Source: Marinoscillum sp. MHG1-6 (GTDB lineage: Bacteria; Bacteroidota; Bacteroidia; Cytophagales; Cyclobacteriaceae). Taken from it: 64,000 bases of DNA. The notes below the pieces were generated by a model. The model saw only the letters and a list, made by a program, of their open reading frames with translations. It ran no database searches and was not told the origin of the DNA. Within the stretch, counting starts at the first letter, position 1; the number at the start of each line of letters is the position of its first letter. Position numbers and translations under genes: made by a program. The DNA is taken from contig NZ_JAMZMI010000003.1 of assembly GCF_024714475.1 (NCBI RefSeq), positions 310,001 to 374,000 of the forward strand, written 5' to 3'. Shown piece by piece: positions 8,072-17,907 of the stretch.

Positions 8072-11000
8072 TCAATCCGTTAGCACGACCTTCTCTGAAG
8101 TAACTATAGATCCCCCCGCTGTGATAGTAATAATATAGATACCTGAATCAACCTTTGATCGCTTTTCTGGTGTATCAAACCATGAGTACTCATATTGCGA
8201 AACCACCGAGCCATTTCTCATTTTACCCTGCACCAGCAATCGCCCAGAAATATCACTGATCCTAATCACAGGTACATCTTTCCCGGTGTAGTTAAACTTG
8301 ACGTTAAGGTTATCCTTAAACGGATTGGGGTATAGTAGTGCAGAATTAGGCTCTGGCTCATTACTTAAGAATAAGCTAGCTTCTACCACCCTAAAAAGAT
8401 TAGCTGAGGTCGAGTTAGTTCTATTGGTAATAATTGGACTAACGCCAGGATCAAGTTGCATGTTAGGGATGGCTATGCCCAAATTCATATAATCTGCCCA
8501 TACTATCCTGTAAAGACCCTCCTCCACGGTTTCGAGTCTCCATTCTCTCCCACTAGCTAATGTCACAATTGTGTTTCCTCTCAAATTGAGATATAATCCA
8601 TTGGCCTCATTCTTTATTAAGTAGCCAGCTTCACCTTTCTCAAAAATCCAGGATTGCACATCCCCGGACAAACAATCTTCCTGCATAACCTTATCTCCAC
8701 CATCTTGCCCTGCCATGCATAGATCAGAGTGATCAAAAATCAATTTATAAGAGACTCCATCCTGAATTCCCGCATAACACGCATCATATCCAGTGCTACT
8801 TCCCACGCAAACGCCACAATCATCCAAAAAGGCCGTCCCATCAAGCTTTCCTAAACAATCAAATCTGGTAATATCAATTTCTTCACCTCCGAAAGAGATT
8901 TCATCCAGGTTACCAAAGTCTCCGCCCGTAGAGGTAAAAGTGATGGTGTTGCTAAAGTTGGAATTCAACCGCACCATGATCGTATCACGAACATAATTAG
9001 TCCAGTCCCCGGTCAAAGCCATGGTATAGGAAAAAGTTGAGTCATTAATGGTGATCGTACCAGTTCTATTTCCCGAACCATTGGCATAACGCACTGCCAT
9101 TAAGTACCACCCTCCGGTTTCGTTATAAACATACGGAAATGACAAGGTTGATGCCCCATCAAAATTTACGAATCCATCGCCATTGAACCCGACATGGTTA
9201 TTCTCTACAAATCCACCATTATTAACTCCGTTTTCGGCTTGAATGGTAGAATACTCACCAGGTATCACGGCTATTTCCTGAGACTCAAAAGACTCCTTGG
9301 AAGCCATCGCTTTCACAACATAGTAATAAGTTGTGGTAGAAATTAAGCCGGTATGGATGTATGCAGTATCGGTGATCAACTCAGTATTAACCTTTGAATA
9401 ATTAGACCCCGATGTCTCACTCACATACAGATTATAACCTATAACTCCTTCCGAACCAGAAGCATACCAGTAAATCAGGTTTTGATTATTACCGGCTCTG
9501 CCCTGAGCCCCTTCCGGTACATCCGGTCTGTCGGTTGGGATACCACTGGTTGTATCTGATGCTGATGAAAGATTACCATTAATATCCTTTGCCAACAAAT
9601 AATATGAATGCAGCATATCCACAACGACTGATTCATCCTTAAATGAATTTTGCGTGACCGTATCTGTTAGCAGCGTAAAGACACCGCCCTCTCCGGTTGA
9701 TTTATATATCGAATAAGACGCGATATCAGTCTCATTCGTAAGATCCCAGCTTAAATCCACATATGTCGAATATGCCTTGTTACTCAAACCCGTAGGTGGA
9801 TTGGGGGGTATCTCATTGGTAGCAGTAAACATATCGCTACCTATATAAATACCCGGATGTGGGGGTTGATTATACCCAACATTTTGCCATGCAATGGCCA
9901 GCCTGTACTGCCGGTCGTGCATCAACGTTTTAATTCGATATTCTGTTGGGATCACGGTCGTATAGATACGAAGGGTCGAGTTATCTTCAGTCCTCAAAAT
10001 GACTTCCTCACGCCAATCTCCCAGTATATCCGCCTGTAGGTTGGGAGTAGCCTTTGTTCCATTATTAGAAAGGCAACCTGTAGCTGTGAATATTACATTT
10101 TCCTGACTTTCAGCATAACTGTATTTTCTTATACTGATTCCATCTAATAGTTCTCTGGAGAGATCTCCGTCCCACCAGACAACAAAATTGTGAGAATTTG
10201 GAGTGTTGCCCACTCGGGTATCTATAGCATTTCTCAAGCCATCTGTTCCTCCCCAAACTTCAACTCCGGGAAATTCCGGAACCAAATCTCCTGCCACAGC
10301 TCTTCCCACATCCTGATTTGGTGTTTGCCATAATACTTCTCCGGTTTTGGCGTCCTTCAACGCCGCACCAGGGTTTCCCGTACCCTCATGAGGGCCGAAT
10401 ACTTCCAATCCCTCTCTATCCAGAATCATATCAGTGACATGCAAAGCATCACCATGTCCTAAACCGGTATTCCAAAGCCCTGTACCGTCATGATCTACGC
10501 ACATTGCCCCAAAGATCACCTCATCTTTCCCATCGGCATCCACATCCCCGATGCTGATTTGATGATTCCCTTGCCCTTCATAGCTACTAAGACCATTAGC
10601 CTTGGTATCGAATATCCATTGCTGTTCCAATTGACCGGCTATGAATCGATATGCTACCAATACAGTTCTTGTATAGTAACCCCTGCACATTAATAAATGT
10701 GGATTCACTCCATCGAAATAGCCAATGGCAGCATTAAATCTATCCACTCGATTGCCATAGCCATCTCCCCAGTCATTGACATTCCCTCTGGCAGGGTTAT
10801 AGTTGGTCGTATGCAGGATGTCTCCGGTTTCACCACTGAAAACGGTGAGATATTCGGGTCCACTTAACACATAGCCGCTGCTATTGCGATAATCAGCAGA
10901 CCCATCACCGATCACTGTCCCGGAATTGTCGGTAGTTCCATCTGCAGTCTTACAGGCTACCTCAGCTTTGCCATCACCATCCAGATCATAGACCATGTAT

Positions 11001-11635
11001 TGAGTATAATGAGCTCCGGCCCTGATATTTTTCCCCAGATCAATTCTCCACAAACGTGTACCATCGAGTTCATAGCCATCCAAATAAACATTGCCGGTAT
11101 AACCTGCATGGGAGTTATCATGAGCGTTGGTTGGATCCCATTTCAACACAATTTCGTACTCTCCATCACCATCCAGATCTGAAACACTCACGTCATTGGG
11201 AGTATAAATATACGATTCCCCTGTAGGAGTAGTACCACCAGCAGGAACCATCAAGGGAACAGACATGAATTGATCATCCAAAGCACCCACCGTATCTGTC
11301 GCCACCTGTTCTATGTTATCCAGTACAGGTCGGATAAAATACGAATTACTCGCATTCAAATCTGCCGCCGAATCGAAGTAGTTTGTACTGTTCATGATTG
11401 GAGTGTCATTAAGCTTTACCTCGCTCCCACCGTTAGTTATTCTGTAAATATTGAATGAGATATTCTCCAGGTCCGATCCCAGCAGCGGCCAACCCACATA
11501 TACACCTTCGCTGGTTTCAACAGCTACTGGCATGCGCTTAATATGGTCAACATCTGTTTGAGCGTACAGAGAAATTGATAGCAATGTACAAGCGATCAAA
11601 ACGAGAGAATAATAATAGTTAGAAAGGGTCTTCAT
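8072..11635 (-). CDS. PL11 rhamnogalacturonan lyase, multidomain, T9SS-secreted
   Basis: Cleaves the rhamnosyl-galacturonosyl bond of the rhamnogalacturonan-I backbone by beta-elimination. It has 1187 residues. Layout: signal peptide 1-25; PL11 beta-propeller about 27-605 (starts HIKRMPVAVETSEGVYVGWP, with VSDLDGDGEYEIVLKWDPTN and MVYDLDGDGKAEVACKTADG calcium-binding DGDG loops); two fibronectin-III domains about 612-700 and 705-790; a CBM6/35-like domain about 792-918 (YSTIQAENGVNNGGF, NLDEISFGG); a Cys-rich linker GTAFLDDCGVC near 930-950; a ricin/CBM13-like beta-trefoil about 958-1090 (QSWIFEKG); and a C-terminal sorting domain starting ALLYPNPF. Bacillus YesW/YesX have only the catalytic part, so the accessory half is a Bacteroidota-style addition for surface anchoring and binding. 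The proposed HTCS operator is at 11733 and the gene is monocistronic. Confidence 0.93.
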   Translation of the reverse strand: MKTLSNYYYSLVLIACTLLSISLYAQTDVDHIKRMPVAVETSEGVYVGWPLLGSDLENISFNIYRITNGGSEVKLNDTPIMNSTNYFDSAADLNASNSYFIRPVLDNIEQVATDTVGALDDQFMSVPLMVPAGGTTPTGESYIYTPNDVSVSDLDGDGEYEIVLKWDPTNAHDNSHAGYTGNVYLDGYELDGTRLWRIDLGKNIRAGAHYTQYMVYDLDGDGKAEVACKTADGTTDNSGTVIGDGSADYRNSSGYVLSGPEYLTVFSGETGDILHTTNYNPARGNVNDWGDGYGNRVDRFNAAIGYFDGVNPHLLMCRGYYTRTVLVAYRFIAGQLEQQWIFDTKANGLSSYEGQGNHQISIGDVDADGKDEVIFGAMCVDHDGTGLWNTGLGHGDALHVTDMILDREGLEVFGPHEGTGNPGAALKDAKTGEVLWQTPNQDVGRAVAGDLVPEFPGVEVWGGTDGLRNAIDTRVGNTPNSHNFVVWWDGDLSRELLDGISIRKYSYAESQENVIFTATGCLSNNGTKATPNLQADILGDWREEVILRTEDNSTLRIYTTVIPTEYRIKTLMHDRQYRLAIAWQNVGYNQPPHPGIYIGSDMFTATNEIPPNPPTGLSNKAYSTYVDLSWDLTNETDIASYSIYKSTGEGGVFTLLTDTVTQNSFKDESVVVDMLHSYYLLAKDINGNLSSASDTTSGIPTDRPDVPEGAQGRAGNNQNLIYWYASGSEGVIGYNLYVSETSGSNYSKVNTELITDTAYIHTGLISTTTYYYVVKAMASKESFESQEIAVIPGEYSTIQAENGVNNGGFVENNHVGFNGDGFVNFDGASTLSFPYVYNETGGWYLMAVRYANGSGNRTGTITINDSTFSYTMALTGDWTNYVRDTIMVRLNSNFSNTITFTSTGGDFGNLDEISFGGEEIDITRFDCLGKLDGTAFLDDCGVCVGSSTGYDACYAGIQDGVSYKLIFDHSDLCMAGQDGGDKVMQEDCLSGDVQSWIFEKGEAGYLIKNEANGLYLNLRGNTIVTLASGREWRLETVEEGLYRIVWADYMNLGIAIPNMQLDPGVSPIITNRTNSTSANLFRVVEASLFLSNEPEPNSALLYPNPFKDNLNVKFNYTGKDVPVIRISDISGRLLVQGKMRNGSVVSQYEYSWFDTPEKRSKVDSGIYIITITAGGSIVTSEKVVLTD

Positions 11636-11648
11636 GATTATTCACATT

Positions 11649-11669
11649 CAGGCAGATTTAAGCTGCCTG
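11649..11669 (-). promoter_or_regulatory. 5' UTR hairpin in front of the PL11 start
   Basis: CAGGCAG at 11649-11655 pairs with CTGCCTG at 11663-11669 over a 7-nt loop, ending 13 nt before the PL11 start codon. In the mRNA this would be a GC-rich stem directly before the ribosome-binding region, so it could affect translation or mRNA stability. A comparable hairpin precedes the GH105 start at 26075-26096. Confidence 0.5.
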
Positions 11670-11732
11670 GATTTGGTAGAAATTATTTTGAAAACAATTC
11701 TATTTAATTGACCCTATACACAGATCAACAAT

Positions 11733-11760
11733 ATTCGTAAGAAAGGTGTGTCATTCTCGT
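11733..11760 (-). promoter_or_regulatory. Proposed HTCS operator, copy 2 (PL11)
   Basis: ATTCGTAAGAAAGG followed by TGTGTC and ATTCTCGT, with the same 20-bp internal offset as the other three copies. It lies 98 bp upstream of the PL11 start codon, the shortest clear case. The sensor gene it would answer to starts at 16090. Confidence 0.65.
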
Positions 11761-11999
11761 TTCACTCAATTATGCAGGGATAAATAGTGTAGAATAAGGA
11801 TCAGATGAGATTTTGCGCAATCAGCCAAAAGAAACTAGTTAATGGATAATTAGTCTGGGTTATCATCCTTTTTATTCAACCTGATCTTGAATTTACGAAT
11901 CTGGTGGCCGGTTAATACGAATATTTCCCCCATCTAAGCAGCCAGAGACCATAGATTTGTTAAAGTGAAGTTCGAGGAACTTCATTAACTAAGGCAAAG

Positions 12000-12022
12000 G
12001 GTCACAAACAGGATTTGTGACC
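12000..12022. terminator. Bidirectional terminator-like hairpin after HTCS1
   Basis: GGTCACAAA at 12000-12008 pairs with TTTGTGACC at 12014-12022 over a 5-nt loop, flanked by AAA on one side and TTTTT on the other. It starts only 3 bp beyond the HTCS1 stop codon. The stronger U run is on the plus strand; the minus strand has CTTTG. It probably ends the HTCS1 transcript. Confidence 0.6.
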
Positions 12023-12025
12023 TTT

Positions 12026-15000
12026 TTATTTTGCATCATCCGATTGTAATTCCTCAGAGTTCTCAGCCTTAGCATATTGAGAGGGCGTCATCCCATATTT
12101 GGATTTGAAAACCTGACTAAAGTAGCGGCGATCACTAAATCCAACTTTATAACATGCTTCTGAAACAGATAGCTTCTGATTAACAATCAATTGAACAGCT
12201 CGCTTCAACCTAAAATCTCTGACAAATTCAATGATTGACATTCCCGTCAATGCCTTCAGTTTCTTATAAACGTTGGACTGGCTCATCCCTAATTCTTTAC
12301 ACAGGAACTCTGTGGACATATCATCAGAACTAAGGTGTTCTTCTATCACCTCTGAAATATTTTTCAGAAATTCCTCATCCGGGGACCTCATCGCTAGTTC
12401 CGAAGGCTGAATAAGTAAATCCGTTTTATACTTCTCGCGGATGAGCATTCTGTTATTAAGCAGATTTCTTATCCTGGTTTTAAGCAATACCTCACTGAAA
12501 GGCTTAGTGATATAATCATCTACTCCAACATCCAGTCCCTCCTTTTTATAGATCAACGCGGTACGAGCCGTAAGTATGATCACAGGAATATGACTGGTTC
12601 TTGGGTCGTGCTTCACTTTGCTGCTAAAAGTGATACCGTCCATTTCCGGCATCATGACATCACTCAGGATCAGGTCAGGTAGGTGCTCTAATGTTAGTTC
12701 CAGCGCCTCTAATCCATTCTTTGCCAACAGCACCGTAAAGTGTGGGCTAAGCAACTCATGAAGGTATCCACGGATGTCATCGTTATCCTCCGCCACGAGT
12801 ACGGTCATTTCCACCTGATTTGGGAAGTTGAAAAAATTGCTGTCCACTTTTTCATCATCCTCATACGTGTAATGGCTCAATTGCTCGCTATCTCTAAACT
12901 CCTCTATTAAAAATTCTGACTTAATGTGGTCATTACCTAAAGGCAGCTTTATGGTAAATGTTGAACCTTCATTTAATTGACTTTCTGCAAGAATCTCTCC
13001 TCCGTGAAGCTTGACAATATCATAGGTGATGGCCAGACCCAACCCATAACCATTGTTGTTTTTATAAGTAGGGTTGTTATCGCTCTGATAAAACCGTTTA
13101 AATATCTCCTTAAGCTGGTCCGAAGGAATACCCCTGCCAGTATCCTCTACCCTCATGTACAAATGCTGATCGTCAGCATCGACTGCAACCTCAATTCCTC
13201 CTCCTTCATCTGTGTACTTAAACGCATTAGAGATGATATTGTATAACACTTTCTCCATCTCATCCCGATCATACCAGGCCTGTATTTCCGGCCTCTTCAC
13301 ATTGAAATGATAATCAATGTTTTTCCTTTGAGCGGTTTCATTGAAAGACAGGAATATTTCCTGAACAAATTTCACCATGTTTCCTTCTGCCACCTTTAAT
13401 CTTGCTTCTCCCAATTCCAGTTTTCTAAAATCCAGCAACTCAGAAACCAGGCTTAGAAGATGCGAGCTATTCTTCTTGATATTCTGCAAAGCTGTTACCT
13501 GGATTTTCTCCGTGATGCCCAGGGCAAGCAATCTGTTAATAGATCCCAGAATAAGGGTTACCGGAGTCCTGATTTCATGAGAGATATTCGTGAAAAACCG
13601 AAGTTTCATTTCATGCAATTCAGTTGTTTTTTCTCTTTCCAATTGTTCTAGCTTCAATTGGCTTTTCATTTTCTCCCAGTAAATATTGTACTTCCTAAAT
13701 AGATACAACATCAAAAGAAATAGTAATAGATAGATGGTATAAGCCCACCACGTCGCCCAGTAGGGTTTCGCTATGAAAACAGGAATGGATGCCACCTCAC
13801 TCGAAATTGATCCGTCACTATTAAAAGATCTCACCTGAAACTCATACCTACCCGGTGACAAGTTGGTATAAGTAGCTGATCTGTTAGTACCATTATCTCT
13901 CCATTCCCTATCAAAGTTTTTCATCTTAATGGCATACTTACAATCCTCGGAAGACGGAAACTTCATAGCAGCGAAATCAAAGGTTATTACACGCTGATCA
14001 TAGTTCAGGTTGACTTCCTTCGCATAATTTATTTGTACATCTAATGGCATGTCATCTCCCAACTCCACCTGCTTATTAAATAGTTTAAAATCAGTGAATA
14101 CCACTTCAGTTGTATGAACATGGTTCTTCATCAGAAGTGGGTCGAAACTTACTACTCCATTGAGGCCCCCAAGGTATAATCTACCTTGTTCATCCTGATT
14201 CACTGAGCCAAATTGATATTCTCCACTTAGATCCGCATACTCCAACATGGTATCCAGTTCAGCCTCATATTTAAAGACCGTTTCAACGGTATTTATCCAA
14301 ATTCCTCCTGCCTTGTCCTCAAGTATTCCACAAATCGTTTGATCAGTTAAAGCCGGGTATTGATCAAATTCCGTCACCCTTCCTTCCTTCTGATCGATTC
14401 TCTTTAGACCGGTATTCCATGTACCCAACCATAAATGACCTTTTTTATCATCATGTATCGCGGTGATGTTTTTGGATGAAAAGGCCACCCCGTAATCCCG
14501 TGTAAAATCGTATTGATACCGCTTAAATGTTCTTTTTTCAGGATCCAGGAGATTGACTCCACCACCAAAAGTTGCCACCCATATCTTTCCTTCCGGTGCC
14601 TGACGAAGATCAATAACATTATTATTACTTATTGTTATCTCATTATTTGGGTCAAATTGATAAGACGTAAACTTCCCGGTTTCTTCATCCAGGTAATTTA
14701 ACCCACCTCCCCATGTTGCTACCCAATAGCCACCCTTCGAGTCCGGGAGAATATCCCTGACCTGATTAGCTGAAATGCTTGTTGGGTCTTCCGGATTCCA
14801 ACTGTATCGCTTCAACTCCCTGAAGTCCTTACTAAAGAGGATCAATCCATTGGAATAAGTTCCCAACCAATAATTGCCATCTTTCCGTTTTTTGATTAGG
14901 GTAATTTTTAAACCGCTATAAAAGTTTTTCACCTGATGAGTTTTTAACTCACCATTTTCTAACCCTGATCCCAGGTTATGTATAAAAAGACCATTCCCAT

Positions 15001-16090
15001 CAGTTCCCAACCATATTTTATTGCCTTCACAATATGACGACCACACTGAAACCAACTTCTCTCCTTCGACGTCACCAATGAACTCAATTGGATTATCAAG
15101 ATGTTCGAGCACAAATAACCCATGCCACGCCGATCCCAACCACAAATTTTTATCACGGTCTATAAACACCGAATAAATAGAATTGCTTAAAAATTTGGAG
15201 GTAGCCATATTCTGGAAGAGGGATTGTTCTTCCCAGTTACCATTGTTCTTTTGGAGGGTTACAAGACCATGACCATCCATTCCCAACCAAAGCCGCCCGG
15301 TACTTTCATCAAAAAGAAGGTCCCAAATATTGGCGCTATAATTTGAGCTCGATTCCGAAAAAACAGGCCTGAGAGACTTCGTTACTGTACTAAAACTCAA
15401 TAATCCCTGATCCCGGGTCCCCATTAGGATATCTTTACCATCGTAGGCTATGCATTGAACCTTGGGAGGGACGATAGATTCTTCATTCAGAAAGCTTACA
15501 AAGGATTCGTTTGAAGGAATAAACTTAAACAATCCCCTATCCATGGTTGCACACCATATATTCCCCTTTTCATCAGAAATAATATCCTTTAGCAGGGTAT
15601 TGATAAATGGTTCATTGTAAACTTTGAATTGATCTTCGCGCTCCACGTATAGGTTCAGGGAATGCTTTGTGGCCACCCATACGTTTCCTTCAGAATCCTC
15701 ATGCAGCCCCCGAACATCATTGGAAGGCAAGGTACCTTCCCCGTTTTCATTAAAGCCGAAATTTCGAAATGAGTCAGTTTCTTTATTGTAAATACTCAAT
15801 CCACCATCTGTGGTTCCAACCCACATTCTGCCTTTAGAATCTATCAGGATTTCGAGTACATCCTTTCCTCGTATGTTGCTGTTTTTGTACTCCTTTAATT
15901 CGAATCCGTCATACCTAAGAAGGCCATCGCTCGTTGCAATCCAGATAAAGCCATCCAAATCCTGTGATACACAGGTTACAGTTCCGGAGTACAATCCTTT
16001 GATACGTCCAATATTTCGAATATCATATTGACCATACAATCGATTGCTTATTAACGCAATAAAAAAAATCAATAATACTATTTGCCTCAT
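12026..16090 (-). CDS. Hybrid two-component system sensor/regulator (HTCS1), candidate rhamnogalacturonan sensor
   Basis: A one-protein signalling system of 1354 residues that senses an oligosaccharide in the periplasm and activates transcription. Signal peptide 1-20 is followed by two beta-propellers of Reg_prop repeats (for example GFIWIATSDGLLRYDGFELK), a Y_Y_Y domain about 695-765, a transmembrane helix about 775-797, and a HisKA domain with the phospho-accepting His838 in TNISHEIRTP. The HATPase domain (NIISNAFKYTDEGG, DTGRGIP, GYGLGLAI) is followed by a receiver with Asp1144 in LILSDVMMPEMDG and an AraC-type HTH about 1245-1350 (DRRYFSQVFKSKYGMTPSQY). All expected catalytic residues are present. 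Lying between the PL11 gene and the RG-I operon, it is the natural candidate to bind the motif found at 6575, 11733, 26135 and 30812. Confidence 0.95.
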   Translation of the reverse strand: MRQIVLLIFFIALISNRLYGQYDIRNIGRIKGLYSGTVTCVSQDLDGFIWIATSDGLLRYDGFELKEYKNSNIRGKDVLEILIDSKGRMWVGTTDGGLSIYNKETDSFRNFGFNENGEGTLPSNDVRGLHEDSEGNVWVATKHSLNLYVEREDQFKVYNEPFINTLLKDIISDEKGNIWCATMDRGLFKFIPSNESFVSFLNEESIVPPKVQCIAYDGKDILMGTRDQGLLSFSTVTKSLRPVFSESSSNYSANIWDLLFDESTGRLWLGMDGHGLVTLQKNNGNWEEQSLFQNMATSKFLSNSIYSVFIDRDKNLWLGSAWHGLFVLEHLDNPIEFIGDVEGEKLVSVWSSYCEGNKIWLGTDGNGLFIHNLGSGLENGELKTHQVKNFYSGLKITLIKKRKDGNYWLGTYSNGLILFSKDFRELKRYSWNPEDPTSISANQVRDILPDSKGGYWVATWGGGLNYLDEETGKFTSYQFDPNNEITISNNNVIDLRQAPEGKIWVATFGGGVNLLDPEKRTFKRYQYDFTRDYGVAFSSKNITAIHDDKKGHLWLGTWNTGLKRIDQKEGRVTEFDQYPALTDQTICGILEDKAGGIWINTVETVFKYEAELDTMLEYADLSGEYQFGSVNQDEQGRLYLGGLNGVVSFDPLLMKNHVHTTEVVFTDFKLFNKQVELGDDMPLDVQINYAKEVNLNYDQRVITFDFAAMKFPSSEDCKYAIKMKNFDREWRDNGTNRSATYTNLSPGRYEFQVRSFNSDGSISSEVASIPVFIAKPYWATWWAYTIYLLLFLLMLYLFRKYNIYWEKMKSQLKLEQLEREKTTELHEMKLRFFTNISHEIRTPVTLILGSINRLLALGITEKIQVTALQNIKKNSSHLLSLVSELLDFRKLELGEARLKVAEGNMVKFVQEIFLSFNETAQRKNIDYHFNVKRPEIQAWYDRDEMEKVLYNIISNAFKYTDEGGGIEVAVDADDQHLYMRVEDTGRGIPSDQLKEIFKRFYQSDNNPTYKNNNGYGLGLAITYDIVKLHGGEILAESQLNEGSTFTIKLPLGNDHIKSEFLIEEFRDSEQLSHYTYEDDEKVDSNFFNFPNQVEMTVLVAEDNDDIRGYLHELLSPHFTVLLAKNGLEALELTLEHLPDLILSDVMMPEMDGITFSSKVKHDPRTSHIPVIILTARTALIYKKEGLDVGVDDYITKPFSEVLLKTRIRNLLNNRMLIREKYKTDLLIQPSELAMRSPDEEFLKNISEVIEEHLSSDDMSTEFLCKELGMSQSNVYKKLKALTGMSIIEFVRDFRLKRAVQLIVNQKLSVSEACYKVGFSDRRYFSQVFKSKYGMTPSQYAKAENSEELQSDDAK

Positions 16091-16427
16091 CCTATCTGGT
16101 TTTATTAAGCCCTACCGCTCAAGATACTAGTTTAGCCATTAGTCTATGTCGGGACCAAACTAATTCAACTACTAATATCAACAATTTCAAGCTGATCAAA
16201 CAGGGCAGATTAGCAGTCAAGCCTTACAGAATAAATTTTTATGTAGCCATTTGCTGGCATATTTATACCAAACCAAAGGTTTTACTATTGAAATTACAAC
16301 TTTAGCTAGCCGTTATTAAGCTATCCTAATTTTTACTTCTTTATAAAAATCAGGAATATCAAATCGGTAAAATCCGGCATATTAACTCACCTGTACAGAA
16401 AAAATCCAGTAAAATGGGTGTCAAGAG
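16091..16427. other. Intergenic region HTCS1 promoter / GH28 3' end
   Basis: A 337-bp AT-rich spacer between the GH28 stop and the HTCS1 start. No copy of the ATTCGT/ATTCTCGT motif is present, which would fit constitutive rather than self-activated HTCS1 expression. I saw no strong terminator and no gene. Confidence 0.5.
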
Positions 16428-17834
16428 TTAACTGCCTTTATTTTCAGATACATCAAACTCATCATATTCAATGACATTCTCATGTATATGAGAGACACCT
16501 CTCACACTTCCCACTATGATATTGGTAAGCTGCACTTTCTTCACTGGCAATTCCTCCTGTGCCAGTACCCGTGATATATACTCCACGTCTCCGGCGGTAA
16601 TATTGGACAAATAAACATCCGAAATCGGGGTCAACCTCCGCTCATAGGTGGGAACCAGGTTTCTCCATTGATAGAGAACATCTGTTTCAATACCCAGCAC
16701 CCCATGTTTTGTATTGCCCGCTTCAATGTTCGTAACATGAATGTTTTTGACATACCCACCTCGCCTTTCGTTTGTTTTGATAAAAACCAAATTGAAAAGC
16801 TTCGAACCACTTTCAACCTTGCAATGATCCATAAACACATTTTCTACACCACCTGACAGCTCACTTCCCACGGCCAACAACTGGTGCCCGTTTTTCACCA
16901 GGCAATTTCTCACCACAATGTTTTTCGAAGGGGCATTCAGTCTCCAGGCATCCTGATTCCTGCCTGATTTGATAGCAATAGCGTCGTCACCCTGATCAAA
17001 CACACAATCTTCTATCAGCATGTTTCGCGTCATTTCCGGGTCGACCCCATCGTTGTTATGGCCATGAGCTTCCACCTTCACTCCCCGAATTGTTACATGC
17101 TCAGAGAGGTAAGGATGGATCACCCAAAATGGGCTGTCCTTAATAGAAAAATCCTGAAGCAATACATTCCTACATCTATTGAACTGGATGAAATGCGGAC
17201 GCAGATTAGAAGAGTCATTTACCATCTGCCGGTCCTCCACAGGAACATTCTCAGAAGCCAACGTATAAAGTCTTTTCAAACTATTCATATGAGCTTTTGG
17301 ACGAGCAAACCAAACCTCCCATGTATCCATCTTCGCCTTTAGCAATCCATTTCCAGTAATGGCTACATTTTGGCAATTAAATGCATAGATCAATGGTGAA
17401 TAATTGTAACATTCCATGCCTTCCCAGCTGGTATTTACCGGCGGAAGATAGTCCTCTGGTTTGGCCGAAAACAGCAATACGGCACCTTCCTCCAAATGAA
17501 TATTAATGTTGCTCTTAAAATGGATCTTCCCGGTAAGCCACTCACCTTTAGGTATAATGACCCTTCCACATCCGGCTTTGTTGCCTGCTGATATTGCAGC
17601 TGCTATCGCCAGAGTAGTTTTCTTCTGATCTCCGGCTACCGCTCCGTATTCAAGGATCGAAAATCGGGGACATTCTTCAAAGTTGGGCGATTCTATTGGC
17701 GGCATTTCAAATGGCGCATTTACCGTTGTTTTGATGACCTTCACCAAAGGCATCTGCTCATCGCAACCAGCCAACATTGAAACGCAAAGGGCAATGATTA
17801 AAACTCGGAACACGGGTGCAAAACGGGTTAACAT
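16428..17834 (-). CDS. GH28 polygalacturonase / rhamnogalacturonan hydrolase lipoprotein
   Basis: A right-handed beta-helix hydrolase of 468 residues that cleaves alpha-galacturonosyl linkages. The N-terminus MLTRFAPVFRVLIIALCVSMLAGCDEQ is a lipoprotein signal. Hallmarks are an N-terminal pectate-lyase-like start (FSILEYGAVAGDQKKTTLAI), GHNNDGVDPE with Asp262, DQGDDAIAIKSG with Asp283 and Asp284, and His317 in GHQLLAVGSE. These match the GH28 catalytic Asp triad and conserved His. The usual GHG is GHQ here, as in many exo-acting or RG-specific members. It is the last gene of the GH105-GH2-CE12-rhaM-GH78-GH28 operon, 73 bp after GH78, and probably trims galacturonic acid from RG oligosaccharides in the periplasm or at the inner face of the outer membrane. 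Confidence 0.92.
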   Translation of the reverse strand: MLTRFAPVFRVLIIALCVSMLAGCDEQMPLVKVIKTTVNAPFEMPPIESPNFEECPRFSILEYGAVAGDQKKTTLAIAAAISAGNKAGCGRVIIPKGEWLTGKIHFKSNINIHLEEGAVLLFSAKPEDYLPPVNTSWEGMECYNYSPLIYAFNCQNVAITGNGLLKAKMDTWEVWFARPKAHMNSLKRLYTLASENVPVEDRQMVNDSSNLRPHFIQFNRCRNVLLQDFSIKDSPFWVIHPYLSEHVTIRGVKVEAHGHNNDGVDPEMTRNMLIEDCVFDQGDDAIAIKSGRNQDAWRLNAPSKNIVVRNCLVKNGHQLLAVGSELSGGVENVFMDHCKVESGSKLFNLVFIKTNERRGGYVKNIHVTNIEAGNTKHGVLGIETDVLYQWRNLVPTYERRLTPISDVYLSNITAGDVEYISRVLAQEELPVKKVQLTNIIVGSVRGVSHIHENVIEYDEFDVSENKGS

Positions 17835-17907
17835 TATTCTAAAATTATTTATTCCACTTAATCTTATTCTTCCAAACCCTTCGGCTCAAGAAGGTCTTCA
17901 TCAGAGG

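Larger units (their letters stand above)
11636..12025. other. Intergenic region upstream of PL11 / downstream of HTCS1
   Basis: This 390-bp gap holds a leader hairpin (11649-11669), HTCS motif copy 2 (11733-11760), a second small palindrome GAAGTTC (11967-11973) / GAACTTC (11977-11983), and the HTCS1 terminator hairpin (12000-12022). No coding sequence is supported. Confidence 0.6.
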
